7,500 nucleotides of DNA from Candidatus Neomarinimicrobium atlanticum (GTDB lineage Bacteria > Fidelibacterota > Marinisomatia > Marinisomatales > Marinisomataceae): positions 1 to 7,500 of the forward strand of contig AQSA01000023.1 of the NCBI GenBank assembly GCA_000402815.1, given 5' to 3'. The position numbers and the translations under genes were made by a program. A model generated the notes under the pieces. It saw only the letters and a list, made by a program, of their open reading frames with translations. It was not told where the DNA came from and ran no database searches. Below, in pieces: positions 1-7,045 of this stretch (its first letter is position 1; each line of letters opens with the position of its first letter).

Positions 1-1701
1 AAAATGATTTATGAAGCAATGCGTGATTTTGCAACAAATGAATTGTTGCCATTATCTCAAAATGAACTAAATAAAAAAGATGAAAAATTAATAAGAAAAC
101 TTGTTGAACAAATGGGTGAATTGGGATTCTTAGGAATTGATGTTCCTGAAAAATATGGTGGATCTGAAATGACTAAAACTGGTATGTGTATACTAGCAGA
201 AGGTATTTCTTTTTGTGGTAGCCCATCTTTTTGTACTGTTTGGAATGTTCAAACTTCTATCGGTTCTTTGGGAATCATATGGTATGGAAATGACGAACAG
301 AAGAAAAAATGGTTGCCGGGTATTTGCTCAGGAGAAAAAATTACAGCATTTGGTTTAACAGAACCTGAAGCTGGTTCAGATGCAACAAATTCTAAAACTA
401 CAGGTGTGCTTTCGGACGATGGAAAACATTATATATTAAATGGTCAGAAAATTTTTATTTCAAATGGTGCATGGGCTGATACAGTCATAGTTGCATTGAA
501 AATTGATGGCAGATTTTCCTCGATCGTTGTTGAAAAAGGTACTCCAGGATTTGAGATTGGAAAAGAAGAAAAGAAAATGGGAATGGAAGGTTCGTCAACT
601 GTTCCTTTATATTTTACAGACTGCAAAGTTCCAGTTGAAAATTTACTTGGTAAGGTAGGAGAAGGTGCGGGACCTGCATTTTGTGGTCTAAATATCGGTA
701 GATTTAAGCTTGGTGCCTCAGCCATAGGTGGAATGATGTTAGGAATGAAGCATGCTGTTGAATATGCAAAAGAGAGAAAGGCTTTTGGACAATACATCTC
801 TGATTTTGGCTCAATTCAAGAAAAATTAGCCACTGCAGCTATTCTAACCTATACACTTGACAGTACATGCTATTCAGTAATTGGAAAGCAAACCGATGCA
901 ATTAATGAGTTAGATAAAAACGATCCTGAGTATTATGTAAAACAGGGAAATACTACAGAAAAATATATTGCTGAAAATTCTATTGTAAAGGTATATGGTA
1001 GTGAGTCAGCAGAACAATTAATTGATCATTGTTTTCAAATTTTCGGTGGATATGGATTCATTGAAGAATATCCTATTGCACAAGCATATAGAGATAATAG
1101 GATAAATAAAATTTGGGAAGGAACAAATGAAATCAATAAAATGCTTTGTGGAAGAGCTATGATTACAAAAGCTTTAAGTGGAGAAATAGGATTTAAAGAA
1201 TATTTAGAAAAGGTTGATGGGTTTTGTAAAGATGGTCTTGATAGCGGATATGAAGGTACATACAAAGATGAAGTTGAATGTATTGAAGCTGCTAAAGCTA
1301 TCTATGCAATTTGTTTGAATGAATCTTTAAGCAAGCATGGTCAGGATATTGGAACTGAGCAAGTAATTATTGAAAATCTGGCTAATATTCTAATCTATTG
1401 TTATGTGGCTGATTCAACTTTATCAAGAGTGATGCAGCACAAGGATTTTTATGAATCTAAAAATCAAATTGTACCTGAAATGTGTGCAAAGGTATACACT
1501 GCTGAGCAAGGTATTAGAGTCATGGAATATGCATACAAAATATTAAATAATATTTATGAAGGTGATATTCCAGCAGATCTAAATGCTAAGCTTGATGTTT
1601 TGAAAGAAAGACTTTCTTTATCAACCGATACAATTGGTTTAAAGAAAATAATTGGAGAAAAAGTTGTTGAATCTGGTGGTTATCCAGTTCAAAGCTTCTA
1701 A
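1..1701 (+). CDS. fadE: Acyl-CoA dehydrogenase, FadE/YusJ (VLCAD-like) type, 5'-truncated by window
   Basis: FAD-dependent acyl-CoA dehydrogenase for the first beta-oxidation step, acyl-CoA to trans-2-enoyl-CoA. Residues here are counted from the ATG at position 4. The first family signature (FGLTEPEAGSD) lies at 116-126. The C-terminal signature is the IFGGYGFIEEYP block (about 347-357) followed by YRDNRINKIWEGTNEI (362-377). Glu372 in WEGT is the expected catalytic base, as in MCAD and VLCAD. A region of about 190 residues after this matches the extra C-terminal domain of YusJ/VLCAD-type enzymes. The reading frame is open back to base 1, and the ATG at 4 falls inside what should be the first N-terminal helix. 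Family members are about 590-600 residues, so roughly 30 residues probably lie upstream and the true start is outside the window. The thiolase gene follows after 9 bases, so the two are almost certainly co-transcribed. The family call is firm; chain-length preference cannot be read from the sequence. Confidence 0.95.
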   Translation, partial: KMIYEAMRDFATNELLPLSQNELNKKDEKLIRKLVEQMGELGFLGIDVPEKYGGSEMTKTGMCILAEGISFCGSPSFCTVWNVQTSIGSLGIIWYGNDEQKKKWLPGICSGEKITAFGLTEPEAGSDATNSKTTGVLSDDGKHYILNGQKIFISNGAWADTVIVALKIDGRFSSIVVEKGTPGFEIGKEEKKMGMEGSSTVPLYFTDCKVPVENLLGKVGEGAGPAFCGLNIGRFKLGASAIGGMMLGMKHAVEYAKERKAFGQYISDFGSIQEKLATAAILTYTLDSTCYSVIGKQTDAINELDKNDPEYYVKQGNTTEKYIAENSIVKVYGSESAEQLIDHCFQIFGGYGFIEEYPIAQAYRDNRINKIWEGTNEINKMLCGRAMITKALSGEIGFKEYLEKVDGFCKDGLDSGYEGTYKDEVECIEAAKAIYAICLNESLSKHGQDIGTEQVIIENLANILIYCYVADSTLSRVMQHKDFYESKNQIVPEMCAKVYTAEQGIRVMEYAYKILNNIYEGDIPADLNAKLDVLKERLSLSTDTIGLKKIIGEKVVESGGYPVQSF

Positions 1702-1706
1702 GGAGG
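1701..1706 (+). promoter_or_regulatory. Strong ribosome binding site of the thiolase gene
   Basis: A consensus AGGAGG shares its first base with the last base of the fadE stop codon and ends 4 bases before the thiolase ATG at 1711. The site fixes the thiolase start. The overlap suggests ribosomes finishing fadE can reinitiate directly on fadA. Confidence 0.85.
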
Positions 1707-1710
1707 AAAT

Positions 1711-2844
1711 ATGAGTAATAAAGCTGTAATTATTGATGGAGTTAGATCTCCGATTGGTACAAAAGGAAGTGCTTTAGTAGGAATGAGACCAGATGAAATA
1801 GCTGGTCAAGTTATTAAGGGTCTTTTGGATCGTAATAAAGAGTTAGATATTAATGCAATTGAAGATGTATCACTAGGATGTGCATTTCCAGAAGGACCAA
1901 CTGGTATGTTGGTAGCAAGAGGAGCTTCAATTCTTGCTGGTATTCCTGAGACGGCTGCTGCGAATGTTATTAATAGATATTGTGGTTCAGCAATGACCTC
2001 TCTTCATATGATTAGTTCTGCTATAGAGGCAGGAGATATTGAGGTTGGTATTGCCGGTGGAGTAGAAGATATGTTTAGTATTCCTCAAGGAGGTTTTGCT
2101 CCTGATTTCAATGTTCAATTAGCAGAAGAAGATTACTATATTTCTATGGGTGAAGGAGCTGAGTTGTTAGCTGATAAGTTGGATATTTCAAGAAAGGAAC
2201 AAGAAGAATTTTGTTATAATTCACATAACAGAGCAGTTGCTGCTCAAGAAGAAGGAAAGTTTGATAATGAAATTATTCCAATAATCCTTGAAGATGGATC
2301 AGTATTCGATAAAGATAGCGGGCCTAGGGTGCCTAATAAGGAAAAAATAGAATCTTTAAATCCTGCATTTAAAGCTGATGGTACGGTTACTGCTGCAACG
2401 AGTAGTCCATTTTCTATTGGAGCATCTGCAATGCTTATAACGAGCGAAGCTTATGCAAAAGAGCATGGTCTTAAGATTAGAGCTTATATAGAAGGTAGAG
2501 CAGTAGCGGGCGTTAATTGGAAAATGTTTGGATCGGGACCAGTTCCTGCTACAGCTAAAGCATTGAAAAATACAGGAATGTCAATAGAAGATATTGATGT
2601 TATGGAAATTAACGAAGCATTCGCTGCACAAGCTTTGTATTGTGTAAAGGAAGCAAATTGGGATTTAGATAAAGTAAATTTAAATGGTGGTGCTATTGCA
2701 TTAGGTCATCCTCTTGGGATATCAGGTACAAGAATAATTACTACTCTTCTCAACGTGATGGAGCAACAAGAAAAATCTGTCGGACTTGCAACAATGTGTG
2801 TAGGAACAGGGCAAGGAATCACAACTATTATTAAAAGGGGATAA
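1711..2844 (+). CDS. fadA: Acetyl-CoA acyltransferase (3-ketoacyl-CoA thiolase), FadA/YusK type
   Basis: Catalyses the last beta-oxidation step, CoA-dependent cleavage of 3-ketoacyl-CoA to acetyl-CoA and a shortened acyl-CoA. At 377 residues it is slightly shorter than the usual 390. The nucleophilic Cys91 lies in NRYCGSAM, NEAFAAQ is at 301-307, His333 is in GHPLG, and the second active-site Cys363 is in CVGTGQG. All catalytic residues of a degradative thiolase are therefore present. The family's usual 'N-S/A-S...DGA' loop reads TSSPFSIGASA (about 230-240), so the normal Asn is Thr and the normal Asp before Gly is Ile. The start is fixed by the AGGAGG just upstream. The gene sits between the dehydrogenase and the multifunctional enzyme, with gaps of 9 and 5 bases. 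The context favours fatty-acid degradation over a biosynthetic acetoacetyl-CoA thiolase. Confidence 0.94.
   Translation: MSNKAVIIDGVRSPIGTKGSALVGMRPDEIAGQVIKGLLDRNKELDINAIEDVSLGCAFPEGPTGMLVARGASILAGIPETAAANVINRYCGSAMTSLHMISSAIEAGDIEVGIAGGVEDMFSIPQGGFAPDFNVQLAEEDYYISMGEGAELLADKLDISRKEQEEFCYNSHNRAVAAQEEGKFDNEIIPIILEDGSVFDKDSGPRVPNKEKIESLNPAFKADGTVTAATSSPFSIGASAMLITSEAYAKEHGLKIRAYIEGRAVAGVNWKMFGSGPVPATAKALKNTGMSIEDIDVMEINEAFAAQALYCVKEANWDLDKVNLNGGAIALGHPLGISGTRIITTLLNVMEQQEKSVGLATMCVGTGQGITTIIKRG
2835..2840 (+). promoter_or_regulatory. Ribosome binding site of fadN
   Basis: AAGGGG lies in the last codons of the thiolase gene, 9 bases before the ATG at 2850. It supports that start and indicates translational linkage with the thiolase, whose stop is only 5 bases away. 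Confidence 0.6.
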
Positions 2845-2849
2845 AACGG

Positions 2850-5201
2850 ATGAGTATTGAAATTAAAAAATGTGCCGTACTAGGTGCGGGAGTAATGGGA
2901 GCACAAATTGCAGGACATATAGCAAATGCAGGGATACCATCCTTATTGTTTGATATTAATGAAGAGCTTGCACAAAAAGGAGTGGATGGGTTGTCAAAAT
3001 TAAAGCCAGCACCTCTTTTTTCAAGTAGTAATGCATCTCTTGTGACACCATGTACATACGATAATGATATGGAAAAATTAAATGATTGTGATTTGATTAT
3101 TGAGGCAGTTGCAGAAAAAATCGAAATTAAACATGCGGTATATAAGAACCTACTACCACACTTAAAACAAGGTGCTATCCTTGCATCAAATACATCGGGG
3201 ATACCATTAGCAAATTTAGTAGAAGTTCTACCAGATGATTTTCAAAAAAGTTTCTTAATTGCACACTTTTTTAACCCTCCAAGATATTTAAAATTATTAG
3301 AGTTGGTAAAAGGGGAAAAGACATCAGATGAAGTTTATGAAACAATGACTGAATTTGGTGAAACTACATTAGGTAAGGGTATTGTACATGCAAAAGATAC
3401 TCCTGGATTTATTGGTAATAGACTTATCAATGCAGGTGGACCTTTAACATATCATAAAGCTGTAGAAATGGGACTTACTATTGAAGATGTAGATGCCCTT
3501 TATGGTACATTAGTTGGAAATGCGAAAAGCGCCTATTTTAGAACCCAAGATGTTGTTGGTTTAGATACTGCATTAAATGTTCAAAATAATATGTTTGATA
3601 GGGTTACTACAGAATCAGACGAAGAAAGACAAAAGTTTAAAGCTCCTGACATGCTAGTTAAGCTTGTTGAAGACGGAAGACTTGGTCAAAAAAGCGGATC
3701 TGGTTGGTATAAAAAAGAAGGTAAGGAAATCTTATCGCTTGATTTAGATACAATGGAATATACTCCAACTAAGAAAAGAATGTTTGATACTATTCGAGTT
3801 GGAAAGCCTATTAAGGATCTTAAAAAGAGATTGGCCGCAATTACATATTTAGACGATATTGGAGCAAAATTTTTATGGGAATGTAATGCTCCAATGTTTA
3901 CTTATACAGCAGAGCTAATTCCTGAAATTGCTGATAATATTGTTGAAATTGATAATGCCATGAGATGGGGATTTGCAAGAGAAGTCGGTATTTTTGATGC
4001 ATGGGATGCAATAGGCGTTGAGAAGTCTGTCAATAAAATGAAAGAAGAAAATAGAAAAGTTCCTGCATGGGTTGAACAAATGTTAGCTGCTGGAAGAAAA
4101 TCATTTTATGAAATTAAAAACGGAGAAATGACATATTGGTGCCCTGTAGATAAGAAGTCTGTAGTATATAAACAAAATAAGAAGGTTCTAAATCTTAACT
4201 TGTATAAAAATACGAAAAATACTATAAAGCGTGATTGGAGTGCAAGCATACATGACATTGGTGACGGTGTTTTAAATGTAGAGTTTCATTCTATCTTTGT
4301 TCCTGCATTTAATCCTCTTGATCGATCTATGAACGATATCATGAAACATGCTTTAGACTTGTTAGAAACTGGTAAGTATAAAGGGTTAGTTGTTGGTCAC
4401 CAAGGAAAAAATTGGTGTGCTGGAGCTAACGTTAATGATTTTAAAATGGCAATTGATTCAGGAAATTTACATGTAATGGATGCAGGTGTTAAAGATATGC
4501 AAACTGTTACACAGCGAATTAGACACTCGAAGTATCCTGTTGTTACATGCCCCTTTAATTTAGCTTTAGGTGGAGGGTTTGAGTTTTATGCTTGCTCTTC
4601 TCATACAGTTGCTTCAGGCGAGCTATATGCTGGATTAGTAGAAGCTATTCAGGGCTTAATTCCTGGAGCAGGTGGTCATTTAAGAGTATTGCTTAATCTC
4701 TTAGAAAATAATGGTGCAAAGAATGTAAATATGAATATTGGTCGTCAAGCTATTCAGCTTATTAATCCAATGACAGTATCAAGAAGCGCAACGGATGCTT
4801 TGAAAAAAGGTTGGTTACGTAAGAGTGATACTATTGTAATGAATTCAGAACATTTATTAGCTACTGCTAAAAGTAAAGTACTAGAAATGAGTGACGCTGG
4901 ATACAAACCACCAAAATATAGGGATGATTTAACATTACCAGGAATGACATTGAGAACAATGGCATCTGTTGGAGCAAAAGCAATGAAAGCTCAAGGAAAG
5001 ATATCTGATCATGATGAATTAGTAAATTCAAAATCAGCGTATGTTTTAAGTGGTGGTAATAAAGGCGGGTTAATGACTAAAGTAGACGAACAGCATGTAT
5101 TAGACATTGAAAGAGAATGCTTTATGTCTCTAGCTGGAGAACCTAAAACACAAGCTCGCATTGCTCACTTTTTAAAGACAGGAAAGCCTTTAAGAAATTA
5201 A
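2850..5201 (+). CDS. fadN: Bifunctional 3-hydroxyacyl-CoA dehydrogenase / enoyl-CoA hydratase, FadN/YusL type
   Basis: One 783-residue polypeptide supplies the two middle beta-oxidation steps: hydration of enoyl-CoA and NAD-dependent oxidation of 3-hydroxyacyl-CoA. The dehydrogenase is N-terminal. A Rossmann motif GAGVMG is at 12-17, catalytic His139 is in AHFFNPP, and Glu151 lies 12 residues later as in human HAD. The helical dimerisation domain contains DTPGFIGNR (183-191) and DVVGLDT (234-240). The crotonase domain is C-terminal (about 465-650). It has an AGANVNDF oxyanion-hole segment (524-531), GGGFE with Glu578, and GLVE with Glu598. The 20-residue spacing of these glutamates matches Glu119/Glu139 of E. 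coli FadB. The order HAD then hydratase is that of Bacillus FadN and the reverse of E. coli FadB, and the ending TGKPLRN looks typical of FadN. The length is normal and no key residue is missing. It is the last gene of the operon before a likely terminator. Confidence 0.95.
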   Translation: MSIEIKKCAVLGAGVMGAQIAGHIANAGIPSLLFDINEELAQKGVDGLSKLKPAPLFSSSNASLVTPCTYDNDMEKLNDCDLIIEAVAEKIEIKHAVYKNLLPHLKQGAILASNTSGIPLANLVEVLPDDFQKSFLIAHFFNPPRYLKLLELVKGEKTSDEVYETMTEFGETTLGKGIVHAKDTPGFIGNRLINAGGPLTYHKAVEMGLTIEDVDALYGTLVGNAKSAYFRTQDVVGLDTALNVQNNMFDRVTTESDEERQKFKAPDMLVKLVEDGRLGQKSGSGWYKKEGKEILSLDLDTMEYTPTKKRMFDTIRVGKPIKDLKKRLAAITYLDDIGAKFLWECNAPMFTYTAELIPEIADNIVEIDNAMRWGFAREVGIFDAWDAIGVEKSVNKMKEENRKVPAWVEQMLAAGRKSFYEIKNGEMTYWCPVDKKSVVYKQNKKVLNLNLYKNTKNTIKRDWSASIHDIGDGVLNVEFHSIFVPAFNPLDRSMNDIMKHALDLLETGKYKGLVVGHQGKNWCAGANVNDFKMAIDSGNLHVMDAGVKDMQTVTQRIRHSKYPVVTCPFNLALGGGFEFYACSSHTVASGELYAGLVEAIQGLIPGAGGHLRVLLNLLENNGAKNVNMNIGRQAIQLINPMTVSRSATDALKKGWLRKSDTIVMNSEHLLATAKSKVLEMSDAGYKPPKYRDDLTLPGMTLRTMASVGAKAMKAQGKISDHDELVNSKSAYVLSGGNKGGLMTKVDEQHVLDIERECFMSLAGEPKTQARIAHFLKTGKPLRN

Positions 5202-5208
5202 AAATATC

Positions 5209-5245
5209 TTTTATTTTTCTAGCAGATAAATAAAATTTTCTTTTT
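5209..5245 (+). terminator. Probable intrinsic terminator of the fad operon
   Basis: The arms TTTTATTTTTCT (5209-5220) and AGATAAATAAAA (5224-5235) pair over 12 positions with one T-T mismatch around a 3-base loop AGC. TTTTCTTTTT follows directly at 5236-5245. Placement 8 bases after the fadN stop and the T-rich tail fit a Rho-independent terminator. The stem has only one G-C pair, so it is thermodynamically weak and termination may be partial. Confidence 0.55.
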
Positions 5246-5274
5246 AAAACAGAGCTGATAGCCGTAAATTCCTC

Positions 5275-5300
5275 ACCATATTCTATTAAAAGAATATGGT
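5275..5300. repeat. Perfect 10-base inverted repeat upstream of the 143-residue gene
   Basis: ACCATATTCT (5275-5284) and its exact reverse complement AGAATATGGT (5291-5300) flank a 6-base spacer ATTAAA. The repeat ends 7 bases before the GGAG ribosome binding site of the next gene. It could be an operator for a dimeric regulator, a 5'-UTR hairpin affecting translation, or a second weak terminator. No clean T run follows, so the terminator reading is the least favoured. The function is not determined by the sequence. Confidence 0.6.
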
Positions 5301-5306
5301 TAATTT

Positions 5307-5310
5307 GGAG
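5307..5310 (+). promoter_or_regulatory. Ribosome binding site of the 143-residue gene
   Basis: GGAG lies 7 bases before the ATG at 5318. It decides that start and supports this short gene being genuinely translated. Confidence 0.65.
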
Positions 5311-5317
5311 TGTAAAT

Positions 5318-5749
5318 ATGGCAAAATGGTCTAAAAAAAAATTTATCGATCACATCAATCAAAGTTGTGAAAACGATGTAGCGGTTAATTGCTTGCAATT
5401 GATTGACTTTTCTGAAAAAAATTCTGATGAAATAACATGGGGCACTGGAGATGGTTGTGGTACAATGACCTTTAGATGTAGTTCAGATTATGGGGTTTTA
5501 CCCCTGTTTCGACTTTCATCGAATGGAAAAATTAATCTTCAGCTAAACTTTTTAAGAGGTAAAAATCTTCATAAACAAATATTAGAAGATATGATTGTTA
5601 AGTTTGAATCAAATTTTTTGAGACAATATGATCAAGAATCTTATCCATCTGACTCTTATGAAGAAATAGAAGATTTAATTTGTACACAAAATCAATTAGA
5701 CACATTTATAAAAACTATAGAAGGCTGTATTTACAGGTTAAAACAATAA
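5318..5749 (+). CDS. Uncharacterised 143-residue protein, first gene of the trigger-factor unit
   Basis: I cannot name this protein with confidence. It has no signal peptide and no membrane segment, so it is probably cytosolic. The first 85 residues look like one alpha/beta domain. A basic start (MAKWSKKKF) leads to a helix, then 'ITWGTGDGCGTMTF' (about 39-52), then beta-strand-like stretches with 'LFRLSSNGKINLQLNFL' (about 63-79). A W-G-x-G...G-(S/T)-F segment followed by a strand, 'G', and a hydrophobic strand recalls, from memory, a small hypothetical-protein domain seen alone or beside nuclease-like proteins. That resemblance is weak and unverified. The C-terminal third is acidic and probably helical (YDQESYPSDSYEEIEDL) and may be a separate module. 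Good ribosome binding, normal codon use and a 1-base gap to the trigger factor support a real gene. Its position suggests co-regulation with that chaperone; a shared function is speculation. Confidence 0.8.
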   Translation: MAKWSKKKFIDHINQSCENDVAVNCLQLIDFSEKNSDEITWGTGDGCGTMTFRCSSDYGVLPLFRLSSNGKINLQLNFLRGKNLHKQILEDMIVKFESNFLRQYDQESYPSDSYEEIEDLICTQNQLDTFIKTIEGCIYRLKQ

Positions 5750-5750
5750 A

Positions 5751-7040
5751 ATGAACTTAAAAATCAAATCTAAAAAAATTAATGAATTCACATATGAGCT
5801 ATCTATTGTTGCTGCATGGAAAGATATAGAAGCTGATTTTCAACTATGTAAAAAAAAGGTAGCAAAAGATATTAAAGTAGCAGGATTCCGTAAGGGTAAA
5901 ATTCCAGATAACATACTGATGACCCAATATTTAGGACAAATCGAAATGAATTTTGTTCAAGATTTTTCCGAAAAATATTACATCTTAGCATTGCAAAAAG
6001 AAAAGCTTAATCCTATTAACCAAGCTGCATTAAAAGATATAGATTTTGCATATGAAAAAGATTTTTCTTTTAAATCTGAATTTGAAATAGAGCCACCATT
6101 ATCAGTTCCAAAACTTAAAAAGAATATGATAACGGTCGAAAAAACAAATTTTATATCCAATGATAAAGAAGTAGAAGATACAGTTACAAATATATTGAAT
6201 TCTCAAAGCAAAACTGATAAAATTGAAGAAGGTTCTGCAGAAGGAGATTTTATGATTGCAGATTTTCAAGAAGTTGATGAGTCTGGTATTGCCATTATAG
6301 GAAAAAAAGAAAAGAAGTATATCGCTATTGGACAAGAACCATTTATTAATAATAATAAAGATCTTTTAATTAATAAAAAAGTTGGTGATACGATTAAAAT
6401 GACTATTGATTTAGGATCGGGTGAAAAAGATTATAGTATCTCAGTTGAGTCAATGCAAAGAAGAGTTCCACCAACATTAGATAAAGAATTTGTCAAAACA
6501 ATGGATCCAAATTGTAAAAGTGTAGAAGAGTGGAGATCTAATATTAAAAAAAGCATTGCATTAGAATATGAAAAAAAATCAGAAGAACTTTTCAATTCAG
6601 CTATCATAGATCAGTTCATAAAGCTTGTCGATCCAGTTCTACCATTATCTATGCTTGATTCATACCTTGCAAATATTGTCAATGAAGTGAAGACTAACAA
6701 TCAAAATATGCAAAATATGGATGATGATAAAATAAAAGAAGAATATAGGTTATTTGCTGAGAATAATTTGAAATGGTATTTATTAAGAAAGGCTATGATT
6801 AAAGATTTAGATATTTCTATTGATGAAAAAGCAGTAGATAAATTTATAAAAGAAGCGATTGAAAAAAATGAAAGTCAAAAAGCTGAAATTGAAAGATTTT
6901 ATAAGAAAGAATCTAATAAATCCAAATTGTCTGATGACTTACTAGATCAAAAAATACTAGACATGTTAAAAGAATATTCTAAGATTAAAGAGAAAGATAC
7001 TAATACAGCAGATCTTCAGGCTGGGCACAATCAACCATAA
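5751..7040 (+). CDS. tig: Divergent trigger-factor-type ribosome-associated chaperone
   Basis: Trigger factor binds the ribosome near the polypeptide exit tunnel and shields nascent chains. The N-terminal ribosome-binding domain (1 to about 115) carries AGFRKGKIP at 44-52, matching the GFRxGKxP ribosome-docking signature. The C-terminal chaperone domain (about 255-410) is helical and charged. The 'VDPVLPLSMLDSYL' stretch (293-306) aligns with the usual 'P..L...' entry to the arms. The middle domain (about 160-240) should be FKBP-like, but the typical FEGG, IPGFE and FPEEYH elements are absent. It reads IIGKKEKK, INNNKDLL and a short LGSGEKD in their place, so prolyl isomerase activity is doubtful. 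The length of 429 is normal. The tail after residue 412 is polar and probably disordered. The ATG is 1 base after the preceding stop, with only a weak AGG about 13 bases upstream, so translation is probably coupled. No clpP or clpX, common neighbours of tig, follows. Confidence 0.88.
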   Translation: MNLKIKSKKINEFTYELSIVAAWKDIEADFQLCKKKVAKDIKVAGFRKGKIPDNILMTQYLGQIEMNFVQDFSEKYYILALQKEKLNPINQAALKDIDFAYEKDFSFKSEFEIEPPLSVPKLKKNMITVEKTNFISNDKEVEDTVTNILNSQSKTDKIEEGSAEGDFMIADFQEVDESGIAIIGKKEKKYIAIGQEPFINNNKDLLINKKVGDTIKMTIDLGSGEKDYSISVESMQRRVPPTLDKEFVKTMDPNCKSVEEWRSNIKKSIALEYEKKSEELFNSAIIDQFIKLVDPVLPLSMLDSYLANIVNEVKTNNQNMQNMDDDKIKEEYRLFAENNLKWYLLRKAMIKDLDISIDEKAVDKFIKEAIEKNESQKAEIERFYKKESNKSKLSDDLLDQKILDMLKEYSKIKEKDTNTADLQAGHNQP

Positions 7041-7045
7041 TTATT

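Noticed and set aside
4..6. ATG at position 4 as the start of the acyl-CoA dehydrogenase
   Set aside because: The frame is open upstream of it, no ribosome binding site can be seen, and the protein would lack about 30 N-terminal residues normal for the family; it is more likely an internal Met.
444..797. Minus-strand open frame of 117 codons inside fadE
   Set aside because: It lies wholly within a conserved gene, its translation shows no recognisable domain, and it has no ribosome binding signal; it is an antisense shadow.
1035..1265. Minus-strand open frame of 76 codons inside fadE
   Set aside because: It is fully antisense to the conserved C-terminal signature of the dehydrogenase and its composition looks like a shadow frame.
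2088..2103. AGGAG...CTCCT small hairpin and Shine-Dalgarno-like motif inside the thiolase gene
   Set aside because: It has only 5 base pairs in conserved coding sequence, with no suitably spaced in-frame start and no T run after it; chance is sufficient.
5492..5504. GGGGT-TTT-ACCCC GC-rich mini-hairpin in the 143-residue gene
   Set aside because: It stands out in AT-rich DNA but is only 5 base pairs, lies mid-gene, and has no T tract or start codon nearby.
5978..6335. Two minus-strand open frames of 60 and 77 codons inside tig, Phe/Ile-rich and membrane-like
   Set aside because: Apparent hydrophobicity is the expected reverse reading of Lys/Glu/Asn-rich AT-rich coding sequence. The two overlap each other and have no initiation signals.
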